NCBI GenBank assembly: GCA_038380435.1 | Contig: JAWZYU010000122.1 | Span: 725,201-789,200, forward strand | Reading direction: 5' to 3' | DNA: 64,000 nucleotides | Source: Ryuthela nishihirai | Taxonomy: Eukaryota > Arthropoda > Arachnida > Araneae > Heptathelidae | Part shown: one piece after another, positions 26,401 to 40,700 of the stretch | Numbering within the stretch: position 1 is the stretch's first letter | Layout of the letters: every line of letters begins with the position of its first letter | Program-made: the position numbers and the translations under genes | Notes under the pieces: model-generated | The model's database searches: none | What the model saw: only the letters and a program-made list of their open reading frames with translations | Told to the model about the DNA's origin: nothing

Positions 26401-29400
26401 CACAAAAAACTACCTCCCCCGGGTCATTTGGCGGGAACTCGTATCAGGGGCCCGTAACCACAAGAAGAAAAAACTCCCCTGGGACATGAGGCGGGAACAC
26501 CCGACAGTTGCCCGAGAGCACAAAAATCTACCTCCCCCGGGTCATGAGGCGGGAACTCGTAACAGGGGCCTGAGACCACAGGAAGAAAAAACTCCCCCGG
26601 GACATGAGGCGGGAACACCCGACAGTTGCCCGAGAGCACAAAAAACTACCTCCCCCGGGTCATGAGGCGGGAACTCGTAACAGGGACCCGAGACCACAGG
26701 AAGAAAAAACTCCCCCGGGACATGAGGCGGGAACAAACAACAGGTGCCCTAGAGCACAAAAAACTACCTCCCCCGGGTCATTTGGCGGGAACTCGTAACA
26801 GGGGCCCGAGACCACAAGAAGAAAAAACTCCCCCGGGACATGAGGCGGGAACACCCGACAGTTGCCCGAGAGCACAAAAAACTACCTCCCCCGGGTCATG
26901 AGGCGGGAACTCGTAACAGGGGCCCGAGACCACAGGAAGAAAAAACTCCCCCGGGACATGAGGCGGGAACACCCGACAGTTGCCCGAGAGCACAAAAAAC
27001 TACCTCCCCCGAGTCATTTGGCGGGAACTCGTAACAGGGGCCCGAGACCACAGGAAGAAAAAACTCCCCCGGGACATGAGGCGGGAACACCCGACAGGTG
27101 CCCGAGAGCACAAAAAACTACCTCCCCCGAGTCATTTGGCGGGAACTCGTAACAGGGACCCGAGATCACAGGAAGAAAAAAGAACCCCGGGACATGAGGC
27201 GGGAACACCCGACAGGTGCCGAGAGCACAAAAAACTACCTCCCCCGGGTCATTTGGCGGCAACTCGTAACAGGGGCCCGAGACCACAGGAAGAAAAAACT
27301 CCCCCGGGACATGAGGCGGGAACACCCGACAGCTGCCCGAGAGCACAAAAAACTACCTCCCCCGTTTCATTTGGCGGGAACTCGTAACAGGGGCCCGAGA
27401 CCACAGGAAGAAAAAACTCCCCCGGGACATGAGGCGGGAACACCCGACAGGTGCCCGAGAGCAGAAAAAACTACCTCCCCCGAGTCATTTGGCGGGAACT
27501 CGTAACAGGGGCCCGTGACCACAGGAAGAAAAAACTCCCCCGGGACATGAGGCAGGAACACCCGCCAGGTGCCCGAGAGCACAAAAAACTACCTCCCCCG
27601 GGTCATTTGGCGGGAACTCATAACAGGGGCCCGAGACCACAGGAAGAAAAAACTCCCCCGGGACATGAGGCGGGAACACCCGACAGTTGCCCGAGAGCAC
27701 AAAAAACTACCTCCCCCGGGTCATGAGGCGGGAACTCGTAACAGGGGCCCGAGACCACAGGAAGAAAAAACTCCCTCAGGACATGATGTGGGAACACCCG
27801 ACAGGTGCCCGAGAGCACAAAAAACTACCTCCCCCGGGTCATTTGGAGGGAACTCGTAACAGGGGCCCGAGACCACAGGAAGAAAAAACTCCCCCGGGAC
27901 ATGAATCGGGAACACCCGACAGTTCCCCGAGAGCACAAAAAACTACCTCCCCCGGGTCATGAGGCGGGAACTCGTAACAGGGGCCTGAGACCACAGGAAG
28001 AAAAAACTCCCCCGGGACATGAGGCGGGAACACCCGACAGGTGCCCGAGAGCACAAAAAACTACCTCCCCCGGGTCATTTGGCGGGAACACCCGACAGGT
28101 GCCCGAGAGCACAAAAAACTACCTCCCCCGGGTTATTTGGCGGGAACTCGTAACAGGGGCCCGAGACCACAGGAAGAAAAAAACTCCCCCGGGACATGAG
28201 GCGGGAACACCCGACAGTTCCCCGAGAGCACAAAAAACTACCTCCCCCGGGTCATGAGGCGGAACTCGTAACAGGGGCCCGAGACCACAGGAAGAAAACA
28301 CTCCCCCGGGTCATGAGGCAGGAACACCGACAGCTGCCCGAGAGCACAAAAAACTACCTCCCCCGGGTCATGAGGCGGGAACTCGTAACAGGGGCCCGAG
28401 ACCACAGGAAGAAAACACTCCCCATGGACATGAGGCGGGAACACCCGACAGGTGCCCGAGAGCACAAAAAACTACCTCCCCCGGGTCATTTGGCGGGAAG
28501 TCGTAACAGGGGCCCGAGACCACAGGAAGAAAAAACTGCCCCGGGACATGAGGCGTGAACACCCGACAGGTGCCCGAGAGCAAAAAAAAACTACCTCCCC
28601 CAGGTCATTTGGCGGGAACTCGTAACAGGGGCCCGAGACCACAGGAAGAAAAAACTCCCCCGGGACATGAGGCGGGAACACCGGACAGTTGCCCGAGAGC
28701 ACAAAAAACTACCTCCCCCGGGTCATGAGGTGGGAACTCGTAACAGGGGCCCGAGACCACAGGAAGAAAAAACTCCCCCGGGACATGAGGTGGGAACACC
28801 CGACAGTTGCCCAAGAGTACAAAAAACTACCTCCCCCGGGTCATATGGCGGGAACTCGTAACAGGGGCCCGAGACCACAGGAAGAAAAAACTTCCCCGGG
28901 ACATGAATCGGGAACACCCGACAGGTGCCCGAGAGCACAAAAAACTACCTCCCCCGGGTAATGAGGCGGGAACTCGTAACAGGAGCCCGAGACCACAGGA
29001 AGAAAAAACTCCCCCGGGACATGAGGCGGGAACACCCGACAGGTGCCCGAGAGCACAAAAAACTACCTCCCCCAGGTCATTTGGCGGGAACTCGTAACAG
29101 GGGCCCGAGACCACAGGAAGAAAAAACTCCCCCGGGACATGAGGCGGGAACACCCGACAGGTGCCCGAGAGCACAAAAAACTACCTCCCCCGAGTCATTT
29201 GGCGGGAACTCGTAACAGGGGCCCGAGACCACAGGTAGAATAAACTGTCCCGGGACATGAGGCGGGAACACCCGACAGGTGCCCGAGAGCACAAAAAACT
29301 ACCTCCCCCGGGTCATTTCGCGGGAAGTCGTAACAGGGGCCCGAGACCAGAGGAAGAAAAAACTGCCCCGGGACATGAGGCGGGAACACCCGACAGGTGC

Positions 29401-29530
29401 CCGAGAGCACAAAAAACTACCTCCCCCGGGTCATTTGGCGGGAAATCGTAACAGGGGCCCGAGACCACAGGAAGAAAAAACTCCCCCGGGACGAGGCGGG
29501 AACACCCAACAGTTCCCCGAGAGCACAAAA

Positions 29531-32500
29531 AACTACCTCCCTAGGTCATGAGGTGGGAACTCGTAACAGGGGCCCGAGACCACAGGAAGAAAAAACTCCC
29601 CCGGGACATGAGGCGGGAACACCCGACAGGTGCCCGAGAGCACAGAAAATTACCTCCCCCGGGTCATTTGGCGGGAACTCGTAACAGGGGCCCGAGACCA
29701 CAGGAAGAAAAAACTCCCCCGGGACATGAGGCGGGAACACCCGACAGGTGCCCGAGAGCACAAAAAACTCCCTCCCCCGGGTCATTTGGCGGGAACTCGT
29801 AACAGGGGCCCGAGACCACAGGAAGAAAAAACTCCCCCGGGACATGAGGCGGGAACACCCGACAGGTGCCCGAGAGCACAAAATACTACCTCCCCCAGGT
29901 CATTTGGCGGGAACTCGTAACAGGGGCCCGAGACCACAGGAAGAAAAAACTCCCCCGGGACATGAGGCGGAACACCCGACAAGTGCCCGGGAGCACAAAA
30001 AACTACCTCCCCCGGCTCTCTTGGTGGGAACTCGTAACAGGGGCCCGAGACCACAGGTAGAAAAAACTCCCCCGGGACATGAGGTGGGAACACCCGACAG
30101 GTGCCCTAGAGCACAAAAAACTACCTCCCCCGGGTCATTTGGCGGGAACTCGTAACAATGGCCCGAGACCACAGGAAGAAAAACCTCCCCCGGGACACGA
30201 GGCGGGAACAGCCGACAGGTGCCCGAGAGCACAAAAAACTACCTCCCCCGGGTCATTTGGCGGGAACTCGTAACAGGGTCCCGAGACCACAGGAAGAAAA
30301 AACTCCCGCGGGACATGAGGCGTGAACACCCGACAGGTGCCCGTGAGCACAAAAAACTACCTCCCCCGGCTCATTTGGCGGGAACTCGTAACAGGGGCCC
30401 GAGACCAAAGGAAGAAAAAACTCACCCGGGACATGAGGCGGGAACACCCGACAGTTGCCCGAGAGCACAAAAAACTACCTCCCACAGGTCATGAGGCGGG
30501 AACTCGTAACAGGGGCCTGAGACCACAGGAAGAAAAAACTCCGGGACATGAGGCGGGAACACCTGAGACTTGCCCGAGAGCACAAAAATCTACCTCCCCC
30601 GGGTCATGAGGCGGGAACTCGTAACAGGTGCCCCGAGACCACAGGAAGAAAAAACTCCCCCGGGACGTGAGGCGGGAACACCCGACAGGTGCCCGAGAGC
30701 AGAAAAAACTACCTCCCCCGGGTCATTTGGCGGCAACTCGTAACAGGGGCCCGAGACCACAGGAAGAATAAACTCCTCCGGGACATGAGGCGGGAACACC
30801 CAACAGGTGCCCGAGAGCTCAAAAAACTACCTCCCCCGGCTCATTTGGTGGGAACTCGTAACAGGGGCCCGAGACCACAGGAAGAAAAAACTCCCCCGGG
30901 ACATGAGGCGGGAACACCCGACAGTTGCCCGAGAGCACAAAAAACTACCTCCCACAGGTCATGAGGCGGGAACTCGTAACAGGGGCCCGAGACCACAGGA
31001 AGAAAAAACTCCCCCGGGACATGAGGCGGGAACACCCGACAGGTGCCCGAGAGCACATAAAACTACCTCTCCCAGGTCATTTGGCGGGAACTCGTAACAA
31101 TGGCCCGAGACCACAGGAAGAAATACCTCCCCCGGGACATGAGGCGGGATCAGCCGACAGGTGCCCGAGAGCACAAAAGCTATCTCCCCCGGGTCATGAG
31201 GTGGGAACTCATAACAGGGGCCCGAGTACACAGGAAGAAAAAACTCCCCCGGGACATGAGGCGGGAACACCCGACAGGTGCCCGAGAGCACAAAAAACTA
31301 CCTCTCCTGGGTCATTTGGCGGGAACTCGTAACAGGGACCCGAGACCACAGGAAGAAAAAACTCCCCCGGGACATGAGGCGGGAACAGCCGACAGGTGAC
31401 CGAGAGCACAAAAAACTACCTCCCCCGGGTCATGAGGCGGGAATTCGTAACAGGGGCCTGAGACCACAGCAAGAAAAAACTCTCCCGGGACATGAGGCGG
31501 GAACTCGTAACAGGGGCCCGAGACCACAGCAAGAAAAAACTCTCCCGGGACATGAGGCGGAAACACCCGACAGTTGCCCGAGAGTACAAAAAAACTACAT
31601 CCCCCGGGTCATTTGGCGGGAACTCGTAACAGGGGCCCGAGACCACAGAAAGAAAAAACTCCCCCGGGACATGAGGTGGGAACACCCGACAGGTGCCCGA
31701 GAGCACAAAAAACTACCTCCCCTGGGTCATTTGGCGGGAACTCGTAACAGGGGCCCGAGACCACAGGAAGAAAAAACTCCCCTGCGACATGAGGCGGGAA
31801 CAGCCGACAGGTGCCCGAGAGCACAAAAAACTACCGCCCCCGGGTCATTTGGCGGGAACTCGTAACAGGGGCCCGAGACCACAGGAAGGAAACACTTCCC
31901 CGGGACATGAGGCGGGAACACCCGACAGTTGCCCGAGAGCAAAAAAAACTACCTCCCACAGGTCATGAGGCGGGAACTCGTAACAGGGGCCCGAGACCAC
32001 AGGAAGAAAAAACTCCCCCGGGACATGAGGCGGGAACACCCGACAGGTGCCCAAGAGCACAAAAAACTACCTCCCCCAGGTCATTAGGCGGTAACTCGTA
32101 ACAGGGGCCCGAGACCACAGGAAGAAAAAACTCCCCCAGGACATGAGGTGGGAACACACGACAGGTGCCCTAGAGCACAAAAAACTACCTCCCCCGGGTC
32201 ATTTGGCGGGAACACGTAACAATGGCCCGAGACCACAGGAAGAAAAACCTCCCCCGGGACACGAGGCGGGAACAGCCGACAGTGGCCCGAGAGCACAAAA
32301 AACTACCTCCCCCGGGTCATGAGGCAGGAACTCGTAACAGGGGCCCGAGACCACAGGAAGAAGAAACTCCCCCGGGACATGAGGCGGGAACACCCGACAG
32401 TTGCCCGAGAGTACAAAAAAACTACATCCCCCGGGTCATTTGGCGGGAACTCGTAACAGGGGCCCGAGACCACAGAAAGAAAAAACTCCCCCGGGACATG

Positions 32501-35500
32501 AGGTGGGAACACCCGACAGGTGCCCGAGAGCACAAAAAACTACCTACCCTGGGTCATTTGGCGGGAACTCGTCACAGGGGCCCGAGACCACAGGAAGAAA
32601 AAACTCCCCTGCGACATGAGGCGGGAACAGCCTACAGGTGCCCGAGAGCACAAAAAACTACCGCCCCCGGGTCATTTGGCGGGAGGTCGTAACAGGGGCC
32701 CGAGACCACAGGAAGAAAAAACTCCCCCGGGACATGAGGCGGGAACACCCAACAGGTGCCCGAGAGCACAAAAAACTACCTCCCCTGGGTCATTTGGCGG
32801 GAACTCGTAACAGGGGCCCGAGACCACAGGAAGAAAAAACTCCCCAGGGACATGAGGCAGGAACACCCGACAGTTGCCCGAGAGCACAAAAAACTACCTC
32901 CCACGGGTCATGAGGCGGGAACTCGTAACAGGGGCCCGAGACCACAGGAAGAAAAAACTCCCCCGGGACATGAGGCGGGAACACCCGACAGGTGCCCTAG
33001 AGCACAAAAAACTACCTCCCCCGGGTCATTTGGCGGGAACTCGTAACAGGGGCCCGAGACCACAGGAAGAAAACACTCCCCCGGGACATGAGGCGAGAAC
33101 ACCCGACAGTTGCCCGAGAGCACAAGAAACTACCTCCCCCGGGTCATGAGGCGGGAACTCGTAACAGGGGCCCGAGACCACAGGAAGAAAAAACTTCCCA
33201 GGGACATGAGGCGGGAACACCCGACAGGTGCCCGAGAGCACAAAAAACTACCTCTCCCGGGTCATTTGGCGGGAACTCGTAACAGGGGCCCGAGACCACA
33301 GGAAGAAAAAACTTCCCAGGGACATGAGGCGGGAACACCCGACAGGTGCCCGAGAGCACAAAAAACTACCTCTCCCGGGTCATTTGGCGGGAACTCGTAA
33401 CAGGGGCCCGAGACCACAGGAAGAAAAAACTCTCCCGGGACATGAGGCGGGAACACCCGACAGTTGCCCGAGAGCACAAAAAAACTACCTCCCCCGGGTC
33501 ATTTGGCGGGAACTCGTAACAGGGGCCCGAGACCACAGGAAGAAAAAACTCCCCCGGGACATGAGGGGGAACACCCGACAGGTGCCCGAGAGCACAGAAA
33601 ATTACCTCCCCCGGGTCATTTGGCGGGAACTCGTAACAGGGGCCCGAGACCACAGGAAGAAAAAACTTCCCAGGGACATGAGGCGGGAACACCCGACAGG
33701 TGCCCGAGAGCACAAAAAACTACCTCTCCCGGGTCATTTGGCGGGAACTCGTAACAGGGGCCCGAGACCACAGGAAGAAAAATCCCTTGGGACATGAGGC
33801 GGGAACACCCGACAGGTGCCCAAGAGCACAAAAAACTACCTCCCCCAGGTCATTAGGCGGTAACTCGTAACAGGGGCCCGAGACCACAGGAAGAATAAAC
33901 TCCCCCGGGACATGAGGTGGGAACACCCGACAGGTGCCCTAGAGCACAAGAAACTACCTCCCCCGGGTCATTTGGCGGGAACATGTAACAATGGCCCGAG
34001 ACCACAGGAAGAAAAAACTCCCCAGGGACATGAGGCGGGAACACCCGACAGGTGCCCGAGAGCACAAAAAACTACCTCCCCCGGGTCATTTGGCGGGAAC
34101 TCGTAACAGGGGCCCGAGACCACAGGAAGAAAAAACTCCCCCGGGACATGAGGCGGGAACACCTGACAGTTGCCCGAGAGCACAAAAAACTACCTCCCAC
34201 AGGTCATGAGGCGGGAACTCGTAACAGGGGCCCGAGACCACAGGAAGAAAAAACTCCCCCGGGACATGAGGCGGGAACACCCGACAGGTGCCCTAGAGCA
34301 CAAAAAACAACCTCCCCCGGGTCATTTGGCGGGAACTCGTAACAATGGCCCGAGACCACAGGAAGAAAAACCTCCCCCGGGACATGAGGCGGGAACAGCC
34401 GACAGGTGCCCGAGAGCACAAAAAACTACCTCCCCCGGGTCATGAGGCGGGAACTCATAACAGGGGCCCGAGAACACAGGAAGAAAAAACTCCCCCGGGA
34501 CATGAGGCGGGAACACCCGACAGGTGCCCAAGAGCACAAAAAACTACCTCCCCGGGTCATTTGGCGGGAACTCGTAACAGGGGCCCGAGACCACAGGAAG
34601 AAAAAACTCCCCCGGGACATGAGGCGGGAACACCCGACAGGTGCCCGAGAGCACAAAAAACTACCTCCCCCGGGTCATTTGGCGGGAACACGTAACTGGG
34701 GCCCGAGACCACAGGAAGAAAAAACTCCCCCGGGACATGAGGCGGGAACACCCGACAGGTGCCCGAGAGCACAAAAAAACTACCTCCCCCGGGTCATTTG
34801 GCGGGAACTCGTAACAGGGGCCCGAGACCACAGGAAGAAAAAACTCCCCCGGGACATGAGGCGGGAACCCCCGACAGTTGCCCGAGAGCACAAAAAACTA
34901 CCTCCCACAGGTCATGAGGTGGGAACTCGTAACAAGGGCCCGAGACCACAGGAAGAAAAAACTCCCCCGGGACATGAGGCGGGAACACCCGAGACTTGCC
35001 CGAGAGCACAAAAAACTACCTCCCCTGGGTCATGAGGCGGGAACTCGTAACAGGGGCCCGAGACCACAGGAAGAAAAAACTCCCCCGGGACGTGAGGCGG
35101 GAACACCCGACAGGTGCCCGAGAGCACAAAAAACTACCTCCCCCGGGTCATGAGGCGGTAACTCGTAACAGGGGCCCGAGACCACAGGAAGAAAAAACTC
35201 CCCCAAGACATGAGGCGGGAACACCCGACAGCTGCCCGAGAGCACAAAAAACTACCTCCCCGGGTCATTTGGTGGGAACTCGTAACAGGGGCCCGAGACC
35301 ACAGGAAGAAAAAACTCCCCCGGGACATGAGGCGGGAACACCCGACAGGTGCCCTAGAGCACAAAAAAACTACCTCCCCGGGTCATTTGGCGGGAACTCG
35401 TAACAATGGCCCGAGACCACAGGAAGAATAACCTCTCGCGGGACATGAGGCGGGAACACCCGACAGTTGCCCGAGAGCACAAAAAACTACCTCCCCCGGG

Positions 35501-37783
35501 TCATGAGGCGGGAACTCGTAACAGGGGCCCGAGACCACAGGAAGAAAAAACTCCCCCGGGACATGAGGCGGGAACACCCGACAGGTGCCCGAGAGCACAA
35601 AAAACTACCTCCCCCGGGTCATTTGGTGGGAACTCGTAACAGGGGCCCGAGACCATAGGAATCAAAAACTCCCCCGGGACATGAGGCGGGAACACCCGAC
35701 AGTTGCCCGAGAGCACAAAAAACTACCTCCCCCGGGTCATTTGGCGGGAACACGTAACTGGGGCGCGAGACCACAGGAAGAAAAAACTCCCCCGGGACAT
35801 GAGGCGGGAACACCCGACAGGTGCCCGAGAGCAAAAAAACTACCTCCCCCGGGTAATTTGGCGGGAACTCGTAACAGGGGCCCGAGACCACAGGAAGAAA
35901 AAACTCCCCCGGGACATGAGGCGGGAACACCCGACAGGTGCCCTAGAGCACAAAAAACTACCTCCCCCGGGTCATTTGGCGGGAACTCGTAACAATGGCC
36001 CGAGACCACAGGAAGAAAAACCTCCCCCGGGACATGAGGCGGGAACAGCCAACAGGTGCCCGAGAGCACAAAAAACTACCTCCCCCGGGTCATGAGGCTG
36101 GAACTCTTAACAGGGGCCCGAGAACACAGGAAGAAAAAACTCCCCCTGGACATGAGGCGGGAACACTCGACAGGTGCCCAAGAGCACAAAAAACTACCTC
36201 CCCGGGTGATTTGGCGGGAACTCGTAACAGGGGCCCGAGACCACAGGAAGAAAAAACTCCCCCGGGACATGAGGCGGGAACACCCGACAGGTGCCCGAGA
36301 GCACAAAAAACTACCTCCCCCGGGTCATTTGGCGGGAACTCGTAACAGGGTCCCGAGACCACAGGAAGAAAAAACTCCCGCGGGACATGAGGCGGAAACA
36401 CCCGACAGGTGCCTGTGAGCACAAAAAACTACCTTCCCCGGGTCATTTGGCGGGAACTCGTAACAGGGGCCCGAGACTAAAGGAAGAAAAAACTCACCCG
36501 GGACATGAGGCGGGAACACCCAACAGTTGCCCGAGAGCACAAAAAACTACCTCCCACAGGTCATGAGGTGGGAACTCGTAACAGGGGCCCGAGACCACAG
36601 GAAGAAAAAACTCCCCGGGACATGAGGCGGAACACCCGAGACTTGCCCGAGAGCACAAAAAACTACCTCCCCTGGGTCATGAGACTGGAACTCGTAACAG
36701 GGGCCCGAGACCACAGGAAGAAAAAACTCCCCCGGGACGTGAGGCGGGAACATCCGACAGGTGCCCGAGAGCACAAAAAACTACCTCCCCCGGGTCATTT
36801 GGCGGGAACTCGTAACAGGGTCCCGAGACCACAGGAAGAAAAAACTCCCGCGGGACAAGAGGCGGAAACACCCGACAGGTGCCTGTGAGCACAAAAAACT
36901 ACCTCCCCCGGGTCATTTGGCGGGAACTCGTTACAGGGGCCCGAGACTAAAGGAAGAAAAAACTCACCCGGGACATGAGGCGGGAACACCCAACAGTTGC
37001 CCGAGAGCACAAAAAACTACCTCCCACAGGTCATGAGGTGGGAACTCGTAACAGGGGCCCGAGACCACAGGAAGAAAAAACTCCCCCGGGACATGAGGCG
37101 GGAACACCCGAGACTTGCCCGAGAGCACAAAAAACTACCTCCCCTGGGTCATGAGGCGGGAACTCGTAACAGGGGCCCGAGACCACAGGAAGAAAAAACT
37201 CCCCCGGGACGTGAGGCGGGAACACCCGACAGGTGCCCGAGAGCACAAAAAACTACCTCCCCCGGGTCATGAGGCGGGAACTCGTAACAGGGGCCCGAGA
37301 CCACAGGAAGAAAAAACTCCCCCAAGACATGAGGCGGGAACACCCGACAGCTGCCCGAGAGCACAAAAAACTACCTCCCCCGGGTCATTTGGTGGGAACT
37401 CGTAACAGGGGCCCGAGACCACAGGAAGAAAAAACTCCCCCGGGACATGAGGCGGGAACACCCGACAGGTGCCCTAGAGCACAAAAAACTACCTCCCCCG
37501 GGTCATTTGGCGGGAACTCGTAACAATTGCCCGAGACCACAGGAAGAATAACCTCCCGCGGGACATGAGGCGGGAACACCCGACAGTTGCCCGAGAGCAC
37601 AAAAAACTACCTCCCCCGGGTGATGAGGCGGGAACTCGTAACAGGGGCCCGAGACCACAGGAAGAAAAAACTCCCCCGGGACATGAGGCGGGAACACCCG
37701 ACAGCTGCCCGAGAGCACAAAAAACTACCTCCCCCGGGTCATTTGGTGGGAACTCGTAACAGGGGCCCGAGACCACAGGAATC
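29531..37783 (+). repeat. Forward block F5: AATGGCCC lineage
   Basis: The block is marked by A halves with GTAACAATGGCCCGAG, often followed by AAAACCTCCC and a B half with GAACAGCC. They start at 30157, 31099, 32221, 33990, 34344, 35405 and 35994. Local duplications are visible: 36.29-36.57 kb recurs at 36.76-37.04 kb (shift 470 bp, about four units), and 34.88-35.25 kb recurs at 37.00-37.36 kb (shift 2119 bp, about eighteen units). No gene seen. Confidence 0.82.
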
Positions 37784-40700
37784 AAAAACTCCTACGGGAC
37801 ATGAGGCGGGAACACCCGACAGTTGCCCGAGAGCACAAAAAACTACCTCCCCCGGGTCATGAGGCGGGAACTCGTAACAGGGGCCCGAGACCACAGGAAG
37901 AAAAAACTCCCCCGGGACATGAGGCGGGAACTCGTAACAGGGGCCCGAGACCACAGGAAGAAAAAACTCCCCCGGGACATGAGGCGGGAACACCCGACAG
38001 GTGCCCGAGAGCACAAAAAACTACCTCCCCCGGGTCATGAGGCGGGAACTCGTAACAGGGGCCCGAGACCACAGAAAGAAAAAACTCCCCCGGGACATGA
38101 GGCTGGAACCCCCAACAGTTGCCCGAGAGCACAAAAAACTACCTCCCCCAGGTCATGAGGCGGGAACTCGTAACAGGGTCCCGAGACCACAGGAAGAATA
38201 AACTCCCCCGGGACATGAGGCGGGAACACCCGTCAGTTGCACGAGAGCACAAAAAACTACCTCCCCCGGGTCATTTGGCGGGAACTCGTAACAGGGTCCC
38301 GAGACAACAGGAAGAAAAAACTCCCCCGGGACATGAGGCGGGAACACCCGACAGTTGCCGGAGAGCACGAAAAACTACTTCCCCCGGGTCATGAGGCAGG
38401 AACTTGTAACAGGTGCCCGAGACCACAGGAAGAAAAAACTCCCCCGGGACATGAGGCGGGAACACCCGACAGGTGCCCGAGAGCACATAAAACTACCTCC
38501 CCTGGGTCATTTGGCGGGAACTCGTAACAGGTGCCCGAGACCACAGGAAGCAAAAATTCCCCCGGGACATGAGGCGGGAACACCCGACAGGTGCCCGAGA
38601 GCACAAAAAACTACCTCCCCCGGGTCATTTGGCGGGAACTCGTAACAGGTGCCCGAGACCACAGGAAGAAAAAACTCTCACGGGACATGAGGCGGGAATA
38701 CCCGACAGGTGCCCGAGAGCACAAAAAACTACCTCCCCCGGGTCATTTGGCGGGAACTTGTAACAGGGTCCCGAGACCACAGGAAGAAAAAACTCACCCG
38801 GGACATGAGGCGGGAACACCCGACAGTTGCCCGAGAGCACAAAAAACTACCTCCCCCGGGTCATGAGGCGGGAACTCGTAACAGAGGCCCGAGACCACAG
38901 GAAGAAAAAACTCCCCCGGGACATGAGGCGGGAACACCCGACAGGTGCCCGAGAACACAAAAAACTACCTCCCCGGGTCATTTGGCGGGAACACGTAACA
39001 GGGGCCCGACACCACAGGAAGAAAAAACTCCCCGGGGACATGAGGCAGGAACACCCGACAGGTGCCCGAGAGCACAAAAAACTACCTCCCCCGGGTCATT
39101 TGGCAGGAACACGTAACAGGGGCCCGAGACCACAGGAAGAAAAAACTCCCCCGGGACATAAGGCGGGAACACCCGATAGGTGCCCTGATAGCACAAAAAA
39201 CTACCTCCCCCGGGTCATTTGGCGGGAACTCGTAATAGGGACCCGAGACCACAGGAAGAAAAAACTCCCCTAGGACATGAGGCGGGAACACCTGACAGGT
39301 GCCCGAGAGCACAAAAAACTACCTCCCCCGGGTCATTTGGCGGGAACTCGTAACAGGGGCCCGACACCACAGGAAGAAAAAATTCCCCCGGGTCATTTGG
39401 CGGGAACTCGTAACAGGGGCCCGAGACCACAGGAAGAAAAAACTCCCCCGGGACATGAGGCGGGAACACCCGACAGGTGCCCGAGAGCACAAAAAACTAC
39501 CTCCCCCGGGTCATTTGGCGGGAACTCGTAACAGGGTCCCAAGGCCACATGAAGAAAAAACTCCCCAGGGTCATGAGGCGGGAACTCGTAACAGGTGCCC
39601 GAGACCACAGGAAGAAAAAACTCCCCCGGGACATGAGGCGGGAACACCCGACATGTGCCCGAGAGCACAAAAAACTACCTCCCCCGGGTCATGTGGCGGG
39701 AACTCGTAACAGGTGCCCGAGACCACAGGAAGAAAAAACTCCCCCGGGACATGAGGCGGGAACACCCGACAGGTGCCAAAGAGCACATAAAACTACCTCC
39801 CCTGGGTCATTTGGCGGGAACTCGAAACAGGTGCCCGAGACCACAGGAAGCAAAAATTCCCCCGGGACATGAGGCGGGAACACCCGACAGGTGCCCGAGA
39901 GCACAAAAAACTACCTCCTCCGGGTCATTTGGCGGGAACTCGTAACAGGTGCCCGAGACCACAGGAAGAAAAAACTCCCCCGGGACATGAGGCGGGAACA
40001 CCCGACAGGTGCCCGAGAGCACAAAAAACTACCTCCCCTGGGTCATTTGGCGGGAACTTGTAACGGGGTCCCGAGACCACAGGAAGAAAAAACTCACCCG
40101 GGACATGAGGCGGGAACACCCGACAGTTGCCCGAGAGCACAAAAAACTACCTCCCTCGGGTCATGAGGCGGGAACTCGTAACAGAGGCCCGAGACCACAG
40201 GAAGAAAAAACTCCCCCGGGACATGAGGCGGGAACACCCGACAGGTGCTCGAGAACACAAAAAACTACCTCCCCGGGACATTTGGCGGTAACTCGTAACA
40301 GGGGCCCGAGACCACAGGAAGAAAAAACTCCCCGGGGACATGAGGCTGGAACACCCGACAGGTGCCTGAGAGCACAAAAAACTACCTCCCCCGGGTCATT
40401 TGGCGGGAACTCGTAACAGGGGCCCGAGACCACAGGAAGAAAAATCTCCCCCGGGACATAAGGCGGGAACACCCGACAGGTGCCCTGAGAGCACAAAAAA
40501 CTACCTCCCCCGGGTCATTTGGCGGGAACTCGTAATAGGGACCCGAGACCACAGGAAGAAAAAACTCCCCCGGGACATGAGGCGGGAACACCCGACAGGT
40601 GCCCGAGAGCACAAAAAACTACCTCCCCCGGGTCATTTGGCGGGAACTCGTAACAGGGGCCCAACACCACAGGAAGAAAAAACTCCCCCGTGTCATTTGG

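Larger units (their letters stand above)
15241..29530 (+). repeat. Forward block F4: about 3.8-4.9 kb higher-order repeats
   Basis: Rare variants recur in order through this block. Pairs include GGTGATTTGGTGGG (15475 and 19299), GGCTATTTGTCGGG (about 15592 and 19416), CATGTGGCGGGACCACC (about 15891 and 19715), AGAACCCCGGGACACGAGCG (about 16465 and 21115), CTGGATCATGAGG (about 16767 and 21415) and GGGAACTTCTAACAGG (about 17367 and 22133). The shift grows from 3824 to 4648 to 4765 to 4883 bp and then returns to 4765, in steps close to whole 118-bp units. A partial third copy covers roughly 25.2-27.5 kb. No gene seen. Confidence 0.8.
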
